From: an uncultured Actinomycetes bacterium
Lineage (GTDB): Bacteria > Actinomycetota > Geothermincolia > Geothermincolales > RBG-13-55-18
Assembly (NCBI GenBank): GCA_937128055.1
Contig: CAKZMC010000053.1
Location: 1-40,575 of the forward strand
Direction of reading: 5' to 3'
DNA length: 40,575 nt
Position 1 is the stretch's first letter. Each line of letters starts with the position of its first letter. The position numbers were made by a program, and so were the translations under genes. Shown here in pieces: positions 16,322-24,661 of this stretch. The notes beneath the pieces were generated by a model. That model was not told where the DNA came from. It ran no database searches and saw nothing but the letters and a program-made list of their open reading frames with translations.

Positions 16322-16343
16322 CGCGGAATGCGGCGGTTCCGCG
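16322..16343. terminator. Hairpin between convergent genes, possible bidirectional terminator
   Basis: CGCGGAA (16322-16328) pairs perfectly with TTCCGCG (16337-16343) around an 8-nt loop. It sits in the 70-nt gap between the convergent genes ending at 16283 and 16354. There is no T-run on either side, so it is only terminator-like. Confidence 0.35.
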
Positions 16344-16353
16344 CGCCGGCCTG

Positions 16354-16641
16354 TCAGCGCAGGGCCCCCATCTTCCAGAGCAAAAGCACGATGGCCAGGT
16401 GTAACACCAGAAAAGCCGCCATGAAGAGCAGGGAACGGCCTCCGTACTGGGGACGGATATAGAAAAGAAATATGACGGCCAGGAAGAAGATCACGGAAAG
16501 GCAGAGAAGGGCGATGACCCACGGTGTTGCCGCCCCCAACCTCTCGCGCATATTCGCCAGCAGGTAACAGAGGAAAACGACTGCCAGGCCCGAGAGCACT
16601 ATGAGCGACATCTGGGGCCATGTTGGCTGGCTCTCCTTCAT
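16354..16641 (-). CDS. Small membrane protein with three helices
   Basis: 95 residues, almost all membrane: helices at about 12-30, 40-62 and 70-90 (MSLIVLSGLAVVFLCYLL, VIALLCLSVIFFLAVIF, LLFMAAFLVLHLAIVLLL). No motif or family is recognised. I chose ATG 16641, which has only a weak GGCGGGTG upstream; TTG 16662 would add seven residues. It lies 62 nt after the M23 gene on the same strand and may be co-transcribed. Confidence 0.55.
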   Translation of the reverse strand: MKESQPTWPQMSLIVLSGLAVVFLCYLLANMRERLGAATPWVIALLCLSVIFFLAVIFLFYIRPQYGGRSLLFMAAFLVLHLAIVLLLWKMGALR

Positions 16642-16703
16642 CGCGCACCCGCCTGCGAGCAAGACCGACCCCTGCGTTCACGTGGTTTGACGCGCATTTC
16701 TCT

Positions 16704-18452
16704 TCACTCACCTCCTGCGTACAGCCAGCGAAGACTTTCCCGCGACCGCCGCTTCCCGCTACCGGAGCGGCGTAAGATCGCCGTAACGCTCTCCTTGATT
16801 CCTCTCGCGAAAAACTTGCTCAGCAGGGCTCTCCCCAGCTCACTGGATATCTCCCAGCGGCCCCCGCTCATGCGGGACAACATGCCCGTGATGCCTTTCC
16901 CCTGCCCCCAAAGGCCCATGCCGCCTACCAGGAAACCGCCCCCGAAACTCAGGCACGATTCCCAAATGGAAGGTTTCCCCCCGGCCACGCCGCGCAGCGC
17001 CACGTCTCCCAGGAATCCCAGGCACCCGCAGAGGAACATATAGGATATCTTCTCGGACAGGTGAGTGAAGAGCGAGCTCGCGTAGAGGCCGCCCTGCACT
17101 AACCCGCCGCCGATGACGGAACCGCCCGAGGACAGAAACCCCGCGGCCAGGCCTTGCGCCGTAGCCTGGGAAAAGAGGCCGCTGACAACCAGCCTGCCCA
17201 TTCCGCCGCTAATACCGCCGATGACGAAAGAGGCCAGGATACCCCATGGATTCAGCTCCTTCCCCGTCGCCCAGCAGAACAAGGTGTAAACCGCGGCATC
17301 GGCAACGCCGTGCGCGAGGAACGCCTTGCAGAAACCCAGCGCGCCCAGCTTGGCGAAGCCGCTCCCCATGAGCGGTGCCAGATACTGGAAGAGCAGGCAC
17401 GTGGCGGCCGCCGCGCCTCCCACCGCAAGCGCGCTGAGAAAGCAGCCTGTGAAGGAGAAGGATTCTCCCGCGGCAAACGCATAATAGATACTGTAACCCA
17501 CGGCGGCAATGCTCCCGGCAACCGCGGCCACCAGTATGGTGCCGATCGACAGGCCGATAAGTATGCCGATGCCAACGACCGCGGCGCATATGAGCAAGGC
17601 AGCGGCCAGCCCCGCAAGGACGGCCTGCACGAAACGGTTGGAAACCACGGCTTTCACCGCCTTCAACAGGCCGCGATAAAGCGGGGCGGCCCATGGCTCT
17701 ATGCAGGTGTGGTAGAAGGAGGCCAGGGCCTTCCCCGCCGCCCTGACGGCGATACAGGCACCCCGCCACGCGGCGGAAGCCGCTTCCTCCGCCGCCCGCG
17801 CAAGGTACCGGAAACCCCTCTTCACCGCTCCGCCGACGGAGCCCGCAGCACGCCGCACCCAGTCGATGAAGCCTCCACCCCGGTGGCGCTCCAGGTAGGT
17901 CTCCATGGACCCGCGGTCTTCCCAGGGCCCGAGGAAAAGGGATTTCGTGGGATCGAGCCGCCTGCCCTGCAGGTAGGGAAGGGGGTCCACGGCCGTACCC
18001 CTGCAGAAGAGGCCAAAATGCAGGTGCGGGGAGGAGCTGGAGCGGTCCATTGCGCCGTCGCTTTCTCCCAGCAACTGCCCGGCCTCGACGTGTTGGCCCT
18101 TCCTCACCACGGCGGAACGAAGCGCGACGTAGGTGGTCTTGAAATCGTCCGGGTGCAGCAGGCTCACGCACAGACCCACCGGCGTCCCCCCCGCAAAGGA
18201 GACGGTGCCCGAGGCCGAGGCGCGGACCTCGCTCCCCACGGAAAGAGCGATATCTATCCCGGCGTGTCCGCCCGCCCCATAGGAACCGCGTGCCGCGCGG
18301 AACGGTGTTATGACCTCCCCTTTCGCCGGCCACCTGAAGGAGGGTGCCTCCTCCCCGGCCGCCATGGCCGGGGAGGAAAGCGGTTGGAAGGAGAAGATGA
18401 GGAGGGTAAAGAGGAGGGTAAAGAGGAGGGGTGGGGCGAATGCCCGGCTCAT
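16704..18452 (-). CDS. M23 peptidase-like domain fused to a large Gly/Ala-rich multi-membrane region
   Basis: 582 residues. The signal peptide (FAPPLLFTLLFTLLIF) ends near AMAAGEE. Residues about 38-165 form a LytM/M23 zinc peptidase domain with H63-x3-D67 (HAGID) and H143-x-H145 (SPHLHF), the residues expected of an active peptidoglycan endopeptidase. From about residue 190 the protein changes character. An Ala-rich basic stretch (AARAAEEAASAAW-like) leads to many hydrophobic Gly/Ala helices (for example GLAAALLICAAVVGIGILIG) up to about 540, then a basic C terminus. ATG 18452 has GGGAAGG 8 nt upstream. The C-terminal half matches nothing I recognise; it may insert in the membrane. Confidence 0.8.
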   Translation of the reverse strand: MSRAFAPPLLFTLLFTLLIFSFQPLSSPAMAAGEEAPSFRWPAKGEVITPFRAARGSYGAGGHAGIDIALSVGSEVRASASGTVSFAGGTPVGLCVSLLHPDDFKTTYVALRSAVVRKGQHVEAGQLLGESDGAMDRSSSSPHLHFGLFCRGTAVDPLPYLQGRRLDPTKSLFLGPWEDRGSMETYLERHRGGGFIDWVRRAAGSVGGAVKRGFRYLARAAEEAASAAWRGACIAVRAAGKALASFYHTCIEPWAAPLYRGLLKAVKAVVSNRFVQAVLAGLAAALLICAAVVGIGILIGLSIGTILVAAVAGSIAAVGYSIYYAFAAGESFSFTGCFLSALAVGGAAAATCLLFQYLAPLMGSGFAKLGALGFCKAFLAHGVADAAVYTLFCWATGKELNPWGILASFVIGGISGGMGRLVVSGLFSQATAQGLAAGFLSSGGSVIGGGLVQGGLYASSLFTHLSEKISYMFLCGCLGFLGDVALRGVAGGKPSIWESCLSFGGGFLVGGMGLWGQGKGITGMLSRMSGGRWEISSELGRALLSKFFARGIKESVTAILRRSGSGKRRSRESLRWLYAGGE

Positions 18453-18618
18453 GAAGGGTGCCTTCCCGCCCCGGGGAACGCCTTCCCGCCTTCCCGGGCA
18501 CGGGAAGGCCGGATGAGCCCGCCCGCCCCGCAGGCGTACCGGGAAAGGGCGGGGCGCGGCCGGGCCCATCGCTTGAACCGGCTTCTCGGGGCGGTTCTCC
18601 TTCCGGGGAAAAATCAAT

Positions 18619-20424
18619 TCAATATACCTCCACCGTGGCCGTGGCAATACCTCTCGCGCCGCGGGAGTCGATCACCTCGAGGATTACCTGGAAACGCGCG
18701 GGAATCACCGCCGAATCGAACACGTGCTGCACGCTGGCTCCTTCCAGTACGGTTCCGTCACCGCAACGCCACAGGTAACGGACGATATCCCCGTCGGGGT
18801 CGTAAGACCCGCTCGCATCCATGCGCACGCAAAGGGGCGCCGAACCGTTGCGGCACGACAGGGAGGCTGCGGCGCGGGGCGGGCTGTTTCCGCGGGCAAC
18901 GCCACCCGGAGAGGGATCCGCAACCCCGGGCGCGGACCGGGAGACGTCTGCCGGCGCGGCGGATGGCTGCGATTCCGAAAGCCCGTTTTCGCCCTGGGAG
19001 GGCGGCGCGGCCTCCCACCCGCCATCCGTGCCGGCGTCCCCACGGCCGGAGCTTACCACCAGGTTGATGACCTCTCCCGGGAGAAGTGCCGATCCCTGCG
19101 CAGGCTCCTGGGCGACGACCCTTCCCGCGGACCACAGACGGGAAGGAGTCTCCCTCACCTCGTAAGCCAGCCCCAGTTCCTCGAGGGCCTGCACCGCCTC
19201 CTCCGCGGTCATGCCCTGTAGGTCGGGAAGGATGACCTTCAACTCCTCGCCCGCCGCATCCTCCCGCCCTTCGCCGCCCCTATCCCTCGTAAAGACGGCG
19301 GAGATCGCGCCGAACACCAGCCACACCGCCAGGCCGCCTGCCAGCATCAGGGCCAGCAAGCGCGCAAATGCCCGCCGCCGGCCGGCCTTGTCCTGGTCGG
19401 CAGGCACGGCGGTCCCTCTCGCCCCATCCGCCCGGGGGAGATCCATCCGTGAGAAAGGGCCTCCCGCCTTGGCGTCCACGTAGCGGAAGTCGCCGCCGTC
19501 ATGGGAAGCATCCACTTCACGCGGGGCGACGGCGCCACGGGAAGTGCCCCCTTTCCGGGAAGTGCCCCCGTCCCGGGAAGTGCCCCCGTCCGGCGATGCG
19601 TCTGCATCGCGGAAAAGGCCCGGGCCCGGTGAGGCTACACCGCCCCGCGAAGAGTCACCGTCCAGGGAACCGCGCCCTTCCCCGCCGCCCCCGTCGTGCG
19701 GGAAACGCAATGCAGCCTGCAAATCCTCAAGGATCAGCCGCGGCGAGGAGGGGCGCCGCTGTGGCAGGGGATCCCGGGCCCTCTGCAGAAGGGAGTGCAG
19801 CCGATCGGTCATCGCCTCCTCCGGCAGCATCTCGCCGACCATTACCGCCAGCGAAAAGACGTCGGATACGCGTGTACCCTCCCGGCCTCCATCCGTTTCG
19901 GGAGCCCGGTAGACGGAGACGCGATTGAGGAGCGCCGGTTCCGCCTCCTCCAGCAGCCAACCGTAACCGGCCCTCGCCAGCCCCACCTTTCCACGCGCAC
20001 CGATGAAGACCTGGTGCGGGCTCAGCCCCAGGTAATAGAGGCCCAGCCCATAGGCCTCGGAGAGGACCTGGACGGCCGCGGCCACGATCTCCACGACCTG
20101 GGCGGCGGGCAGGTTTCCCGTCTGACGCAGCAGTTCAGCGAGGGCGACCCCCTGCGATGAGGCCCTCACCGCGTAGAGGCATCCCTCCTCTTCCCACCAC
20201 GCGAAAAGGGGAAATACGTGTGGGCCTCGCATGCGCAGCGAGATATCCAGCAACTCCCTCAGGCGTGCGGCGGATAGGGGAAACCCCTCGCGGTGGCAGG
20301 AGAGGACATCGACCTCCACCTGCGTGCCCAGGACGATATCCTGTGCCGCGTAAGTAGCGAGGAAGCGCCCGGAAAACGCCTCCCCGCACAGGAGATACCT
20401 GTCAGCGAGCATCCCGCCTGCCAT
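18619..20424 (-). CDS. Degenerate Ser/Thr kinase (pseudokinase) with PASTA and PKD domains
   Basis: 601 residues. Residues 8-240 follow the protein-kinase fold: RAPE (173-176) and SDVFSLAVMVGEML (187-200) remain. The catalytic parts are lost: the HRD loop reads YLGLSPHQVF, the DFG position reads ARAG, the ATP-binding lysine strand reads QVEVDVL, and the glycine loop is weak. A low-complexity Gly/Asp/Ser linker leads to one membrane helix (about 360-382). Outside are one PASTA repeat (VILPDLQGMTAEEAVQALEE, about 405-470) and a C-terminal PKD domain (DASGSYDPDGDIVRYLW). ATG 20424 is preceded by AAGGTGG; an upstream TTG at 20442 lies within the dyad. It probably senses wall or surface ligands. 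Confidence 0.85.
   Translation of the reverse strand: MAGGMLADRYLLCGEAFSGRFLATYAAQDIVLGTQVEVDVLSCHREGFPLSAARLRELLDISLRMRGPHVFPLFAWWEEEGCLYAVRASSQGVALAELLRQTGNLPAAQVVEIVAAAVQVLSEAYGLGLYYLGLSPHQVFIGARGKVGLARAGYGWLLEEAEPALLNRVSVYRAPETDGGREGTRVSDVFSLAVMVGEMLPEEAMTDRLHSLLQRARDPLPQRRPSSPRLILEDLQAALRFPHDGGGGEGRGSLDGDSSRGGVASPGPGLFRDADASPDGGTSRDGGTSRKGGTSRGAVAPREVDASHDGGDFRYVDAKAGGPFSRMDLPRADGARGTAVPADQDKAGRRRAFARLLALMLAGGLAVWLVFGAISAVFTRDRGGEGREDAAGEELKVILPDLQGMTAEEAVQALEELGLAYEVRETPSRLWSAGRVVAQEPAQGSALLPGEVINLVVSSGRGDAGTDGGWEAAPPSQGENGLSESQPSAAPADVSRSAPGVADPSPGGVARGNSPPRAAASLSCRNGSAPLCVRMDASGSYDPDGDIVRYLWRCGDGTVLEGASVQHVFDSAVIPARFQVILEVIDSRGARGIATATVEVY
19538..19591. repeat. 18-nt tandem repeat in the pseudokinase linker
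   Basis: Three head-to-tail units (19538-19555, 19556-19573, 19574-19591) beginning CGGGAAGTGCCCCC, the last two identical. They encode a repeated six-residue Gly-Gly-Thr-Ser motif in the juxtamembrane linker. The surrounding 200 nt have further degenerate Asp-Gly-Gly repeats. Confidence 0.85.
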
Positions 20425-20434
20425 CTTCACCACC

Positions 20435-20459
20435 TTATACAAATAATCATGTTGTATAA
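20435..20459. promoter_or_regulatory. Perfect inverted repeat (operator-like) at the pseudokinase start
   Basis: TTATACAA (20435-20442) and TTGTATAA (20452-20459) are perfect complements around a 9-nt spacer, a size typical of a dimeric repressor site. It lies just upstream of the minus-strand ATG at 20424 and inside an AT-rich island (about 20434-20486) that stands out in GC-rich DNA. No regulator gene is adjacent. Confidence 0.55.
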
Positions 20460-20486
20460 CTTATATTATTTTATAATGTTAGTCAA
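20460..20486 (-). promoter_or_regulatory. Candidate promoter for the pseudokinase gene
   Basis: On the minus strand TTGACT (20481-20486) is followed after 15 nt by TATAAG (20460-20465). The spacing is short, so the exact -10 is unsure. On the plus strand the same island has TATAAT (20472-20477), which could serve the small gene at 20599. The dyad next to it would overlap the transcription start region. Confidence 0.4.
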
Positions 20487-20598
20487 GTGGCGTTTCCGCC
20501 GCGGGGGTCGGGGGCTTCTTCGCCGCGGACTTCCCCAGGGCAAGGCCCGCCAGCCCTTCCCGCTTGCGGGCGCCCCGAAGCGATGCCATCCTTGATGC

Positions 20599-20802
20599 AT
20601 GAAAGTGGAGGAGCTGGTCTTCGGGATCCTGGCCTTCGCCTGGGGGATAATCCTCCTGGCCATGCGGCGGGAGCTGCTGCAGTTCGCGCGGGAGGGAGGG
20701 AGGGGGCTGCGCGACCGCCGCGTCCTGAACGCCCTGGTTATAGCGGCGGCTTTATTGCTTTTCGCGGGCGGGATCTACTTGGTCTCCAGGAGGGCTCTGT
20801 GA
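20599..20802 (+). CDS. Small two-helix membrane protein
   Basis: 67 residues: helix 1 at about 6-22 (LVFGILAFAWGIILLAM), a basic loop (RRELLQFAREGGRGLRDRR), and helix 2 at about 44-62 (ALVIAAALLLFAGGIYLV). The loop and helix layout looks like a real small membrane protein, but the ATG at 20599 has no good Shine-Dalgarno. It is divergent from the pseudokinase gene and could be expressed from the same AT-rich island. No family recognised. Confidence 0.5.
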   Translation: MKVEELVFGILAFAWGIILLAMRRELLQFAREGGRGLRDRRVLNALVIAAALLLFAGGIYLVSRRAL

Positions 20803-20993
20803 GATACGGCGCGGGCCGGGAGCTTCCCGCAACGGCAAGGGGAAGCGCGCCAAGCGCCTCCCGGGCGCGCGGTGAGGGGAGGAGGGCTCCTCTCAGGCCT
20901 TGCGAGACTTGGAACCGCCGCAAGAGAGCGACGTCGCCAAGCTCATGCTCTCGCGGCCCGGTCGGCTCGCCCCGTGGAGCTCAACCGTGGGGC

Positions 20994-22880
20994 TCAATAT
21001 GAAGCGGGCACCACCGGGAGGACGATGCGCGAGGCGGCGCCTTTGTTGCGCAACAGGTTAATGATGTTCAAGCCCGCGTAAGGCCAGCTGCTCACGAGGT
21101 CGGCGGTGGAGAACTCCAGCCTGATGCGGCTCCCGGCCCGGAAGCGATGGTACACCGCCTGCATCTCCAGGAGCCCGCCTGAGCTCCCCCGCTCCCATGG
21201 CTTCTCAGTGTACTGCTCGAAGCTGCCCCTGCTCACCAGGATCTCGTGTCCCTCCGGGGTCACCTCGTAGATCCAGGGGTTGAGCTGGGTGAACTTGGCC
21301 GAGGAACGGTAGAAGAGCTCGAACCTGGGCGGCCCCATGATGGTGAGGTCCTGCTGCAGGGGCTCGCTGAAGAAGATGGCTTCCGTGAAGGGGATGCGCA
21401 TGATCCTCATCCTGGGAGGAAATTCCATGACATCGCCGCCCATCAACTGCGGCGCGTCCTGGATGTAGGGGAATGATATCCACCCCGTGATCCCCATGTT
21501 GATGAGCAGGTCGTAGGCGGTGGTGCTGACGGGAGGATTCTGGGTGAGCGTCCCGTACCCCTCCTTTCCCCTGCCGTTGAGGTAGAGCGTCAGCTCCGCG
21601 GTGCCGGGAAGGGGGTAGCACGGCGCCTGGCCGTAGTTGTCGGGGTCGGTGTGGCGGTAGTAGGCCACCGGCGGCTCGCTCTCCACCCCGTTTTCCACCC
21701 CTTTCAGGAAACGGTCGAACCACCTGTCCACCTGCTCCATCACCCAGGCGCTCTCCGGGCTTCCCACGATAAAGTCAAAGGGGAAAGGCCCCGGGTAGCA
21801 TCCCATGTGGCCGTGGTTGGTGATGATGATCCGCTTCGGCGCGTCGATGGACGAGAAGGCCCACAAGCCCTCGTTGGCGAAGAAGAGGTCGTCGTTCCAG
21901 CCCGCCAGGATGAGGGTGGGGGCCACGATGGGGTGTTCCACGACGCCGTCGTACTCCTCGTCGCACCAGTAGCGCGCGGAACGCACCTTGAAGAAATGCC
22001 TGGCGTATTCCTCCTCCGCCTTGCGTCGCTGGATCACGATCCCGTAGATGTAGGGGAGTTCCTCGCTGACCTGGCTCACGGGGGGGATCAGCTTCAAGAG
22101 CCCGTTGAGGAGGACGCCCAATTTCTGTTGATCGGTATACCTCTTGTCCACGGCGAGGCTCATGAGGCTGGTCATGAACCCCGAGATCTTCCCGATATAA
22201 GCGGTGCAGAGAAGCAAGGTGGCCCAGGTGAACTTCATCACGTTATTGGGATAGAGAGAGAAGATGAGGTCGAAGGAGCCGTGCATGGGCACCACGGCGC
22301 GGATGCGAGGGTCGCCGGGGTCCCCGGGCCGGGGGTCCCTGCGCGGCGCCTTGAGGAAGGAAAAGCACCCGCCCTGGGAGGAGCCGGTGATCCCCACCAC
22401 CGGGCCCTTATCGTCCTCGAGCACCGGGAAACGGTCATCCTCCGCGAGCAGGGTGATGATGTGGCTGACGTCCTTCATCTCGTGTTCCGGGTCCATGCAC
22501 CCCACTTCTCCCCCGGCGCCGTACCAGCCGCGCACGGTGAAGGCCAGGGTCACGTACCCGCGCGAGGCGTAGTAATCCGCGGCCCATTCGCACATGGACC
22601 TGTCCAACGACCAGCCATGGACCACCAGGATGGCGGGGAAGGTCTCGCCCGGCGCCGCGTTGGCCGGGTAGAAGACGGAGACGGGTAGGCGGATCCCGTC
22701 CCACATGGTCCAGTCCTCGCGGATCCTTTCCACCTCGTAGGCAGGCTGTACCTCGGCAGCGCTCGCCGCCTGCAACGACGGCGGCGCGCCGACCGGCAGA
22801 GTCCCCGTGGCGCAGAGCAGCGCGCAGAGGAAAAGGCTGAAAAGAAGCGCGCCTACGCGGTGGCGGTTGTGAGCGGACAT
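20994..22880 (-). CDS. Secreted S15/CocE-type alpha/beta-hydrolase
   Basis: 628 residues with a signal peptide (GALLFSLFLCALLCATGTL) and no lipobox. The alpha/beta-hydrolase core (about 50-390) shows VVHGWSLDRS, the acyl-enzyme nucleophile in GSSQGG (Ser168), a likely acid in ILAGWNDDLFF and histidine in NHGHMG. A C-terminal jelly-roll-like domain as in X-Pro dipeptidyl-peptidases and CocE/NonD esterases follows (RIRLEFSTADLVSSW near the end). A helical cap insert around 200-290 is hydrophobic. ATG 22880 has GGGGGGAG 4 nt upstream; the frame continues open to 23387 without conservation. Substrate could be peptide or ester. Confidence 0.85.
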   Translation of the reverse strand: MSAHNRHRVGALLFSLFLCALLCATGTLPVGAPPSLQAASAAEVQPAYEVERIREDWTMWDGIRLPVSVFYPANAAPGETFPAILVVHGWSLDRSMCEWAADYYASRGYVTLAFTVRGWYGAGGEVGCMDPEHEMKDVSHIITLLAEDDRFPVLEDDKGPVVGITGSSQGGCFSFLKAPRRDPRPGDPGDPRIRAVVPMHGSFDLIFSLYPNNVMKFTWATLLLCTAYIGKISGFMTSLMSLAVDKRYTDQQKLGVLLNGLLKLIPPVSQVSEELPYIYGIVIQRRKAEEEYARHFFKVRSARYWCDEEYDGVVEHPIVAPTLILAGWNDDLFFANEGLWAFSSIDAPKRIIITNHGHMGCYPGPFPFDFIVGSPESAWVMEQVDRWFDRFLKGVENGVESEPPVAYYRHTDPDNYGQAPCYPLPGTAELTLYLNGRGKEGYGTLTQNPPVSTTAYDLLINMGITGWISFPYIQDAPQLMGGDVMEFPPRMRIMRIPFTEAIFFSEPLQQDLTIMGPPRFELFYRSSAKFTQLNPWIYEVTPEGHEILVSRGSFEQYTEKPWERGSSGGLLEMQAVYHRFRAGSRIRLEFSTADLVSSWPYAGLNIINLLRNKGAASRIVLPVVPASY

Positions 22881-23407
22881 GTTGCTCCCCCCTTTTGCGT
22901 CGCGATCAGGAAGTAGATTCCCCCAGCTCTTGTTCCTTTCGTCTGCCGTTTCCCTTCTCACCCGAGGGCGAGAGCCCTGGGCTGAAGGATGCAAGCTAAT
23001 TATATATAATAACATTTTTTGTACATTTGTAAACTTTGCGTCCACCGGCGCAGCGAGCACGGCTCGCCCGCTGGCCCTTTTCTCCCTCTCGCCGATAACT
23101 CCTCCGCACGAAGCTTTCACAAGATCGACCTCGCGCGCCCCCGCTGTGCCGCTCCCGCGAAGGCATCTCCGCGCGGGCGCCAGCGCAAGCGGCGGAGCCG
23201 CGAGATGCCGCGAGCGCGAACCTCGTCCCCCTCGTCCTCCTCTCCCCTCGTTGTCCTCGCTCCCCACGTTCGCGCGCTTGCCAGGGCGAGGGAGGTAGGA
23301 CGAAAATACTCTTATGTTCTTACGCAAAGCTCGCGAAGTGGGTACAGGAGGAGACCTCCGATTACAGCCCCGGCAAACCTCTGACATGGAGGGGTGAAGG
23401 GAGCCGC
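22881..23407. other. 527-nt intergenic region between divergent genes
   Basis: No gene is supported. An AT-rich island (22996-23040) lies in GC-rich DNA and holds overlapping promoter-like boxes on both strands. Bases 23041-23290 are GC-rich, with purine/pyrimidine-biased stretches and no recognised function. Confidence 0.5.
23006..23033 (-). promoter_or_regulatory. Candidate promoter for the CocE-type hydrolase
   Basis: Minus strand: TTTACA (23028-23033), 16-nt spacer, TATTAT (23006-23011). A second minus-strand TATAAT lies at 22999-23004 and a plus-strand TATAAT at 23005-23010. This is the only AT-rich stretch between the two divergent genes. Confidence 0.4.
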
Positions 23408-24271
23408 GTGAAAGTCTACCTGAACGGAACGCTCGTCGAGGAAGATGATGCGCTCCTCCCCGTGCAGGAACGTGGGGTGCTCTTCGGGGATGGGGTCTTC
23501 GAGACCATCCGCGCCTACCAGGGGCGCCCCTTCCGCCTGGAACGTCACCTGGCGCGCCTGCGGGAAGGGTGTCAGGTGCTGCGGCTCACCGGCATTCCCG
23601 GGGACGCGGAGCTGGAGGAGGCCCTGGCCTCCCTTTACCGCGAGAACGTGGGAAGCGGCGACGCCTACGTGCGCATCACCGTGACCGGTGGCCTCTTCGA
23701 CGGGACCAGGACCCTGGCCAGGTCCCAGCCCCCAAACGTGTTCGTGGTCGTCACGCCCTTTGAGGGATACCCGCAGGAGTTCTACCAACGCGGCTTGCGG
23801 GTCGCGATATCGGCGGCGCGCAGGAACGAGAGCTCGCCGCTCTCCCGCATCAAGACCACCAACTACCTGGACGCGCTCTTCGCCAGGCAGGAGGCCAGGG
23901 AACGCGGATACGACGACGCTGTCTTCCTCAACACGGCCGGCTTCCTGGCCGAGGGGACCACCTCCAACTTGTTCTTCGTGCGCAGGGATCGCGTATGCAC
24001 GCCGCGCGTGGATTGCGGTATTCTTCCGGGTATTACCAGGGAAGCCGTGCTGGAGCTCTGCGCAAAGCTGGCCATGCCCACGGAAGAGGGCTTTTACACC
24101 GTCGATGAGCTGCTTTCCGCTTCCGAGGCCTTCCTCACCATGAGCACTGGCGAGATCGTCCCGGTCGCGGAGGTGGACGACCGCAGCCTCGGTCCTTCCT
24201 GCCCCGGCCCTGTCACCCGGCGTCTCACGGATGCCTATCACGAACTGGTAAGCGAGGAGCTCTCCCTTTAG
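23408..24271 (+). CDS. pabC: Class IV aminotransferase, probably aminodeoxychorismate lyase
   Basis: A 287-residue PLP-dependent fold-type IV enzyme. Family signs are the start VYLNGTLV, GVLFGDGVFETIR, the PLP lysine in SRIKTTNYLD (K149), the phosphate-binding LAEGTTSNLFFV, GILPGITREAV, and TMSTGEIVPV. Class IV includes branched-chain and D-amino-acid aminotransferases and 4-amino-4-deoxychorismate lyase. Neighbouring pabB and pabA argue for the lyase, which releases p-aminobenzoate and pyruvate, but sequence alone does not decide. The start is GTG 23408 with GAAGGGAG 4 nt upstream. It faces pabB across a structured repeat. Confidence 0.78.
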   Translation: MKVYLNGTLVEEDDALLPVQERGVLFGDGVFETIRAYQGRPFRLERHLARLREGCQVLRLTGIPGDAELEEALASLYRENVGSGDAYVRITVTGGLFDGTRTLARSQPPNVFVVVTPFEGYPQEFYQRGLRVAISAARRNESSPLSRIKTTNYLDALFARQEARERGYDDAVFLNTAGFLAEGTTSNLFFVRRDRVCTPRVDCGILPGITREAVLELCAKLAMPTEEGFYTVDELLSASEAFLTMSTGEIVPVAEVDDRSLGPSCPGPVTRRLTDAYHELVSEELSL

Positions 24272-24472
24272 TTATAGGCGACAATCCCTCCCCGGACATC
24301 ATTTGGGGCTAGAAAAACATGCCCGCACCCAAGCAGCATGGAGAACCTTAGGGTCGATAGGATCGGTCACATGGCTCCCGGCTGAACTGCACTACCCCGG
24401 GCTAGGACCGTGGGTTGGGTGAGGGTTATCGCAATTGGCCCCCCGTTCGAGCCAGGCCAAGGCGGGAGCGAC
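24272..24472. other. Intergenic segment before repeat copy A
   Basis: No gene or clear terminator. Bases 24450-24472 begin to resemble the region upstream of the second repeat copy but too weakly to extend the element. Confidence 0.3.
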
Positions 24473-24658
24473 CGGTTTGGCCGTGGCGCAGCCTGCGGAT
24501 GAAGGTTGCTGCACGGCGGCCCGGGCCGGAAGAAGGAGGGATTCCTCCCTTGCGGGGGATGGATGCGGCGAAGGCCCGCCCAGGGGGACGCGACGCCCTC
24601 CATCCCCCGGAACGACCCCCCTCAGACATGAACGCGGTTTGACCCCAGGATATGTCTG
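24473..24658. repeat. Structured intergenic repeat, copy A
   Basis: About 185 nt alignable from end to end with 29137-29323. Shared blocks include GCGCAGCCTGCGGA, TTGCGGGGGATGG, CTCCATCCCC and AACGCGGTTTGACCCCA. Predicted stems: GGAGG/CCTCC (24535-24539 with 24544-24548), a 10-bp stem GGGGGATGGA/TCCATCCCCC (24554-24563 with 24599-24608) and CAGACAT/ATGTCTG (24623-24629 with 24652-24658). It fills the gap between convergent pabC and pabB and ends 4 nt before the pabB stop. No transposase is associated. It could be a mobile miniature element, a bidirectional terminator or an RNA. Confidence 0.85.
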
Positions 24659-24661
24659 TGT

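Noticed and set aside
17154-19067. 637-codon plus-strand open frame opposite the M23 and pseudokinase genes
   Set aside because: It is antisense to two genes with clear domains, is very rich in Arg/Gly/Pro as expected from GC-rich antisense DNA, and has no family features.
20872-21081. 69-codon plus-strand open frame overlapping the end of the S15/CocE hydrolase
   Set aside because: It overlaps a well-supported gene on the other strand and has no features of its own.
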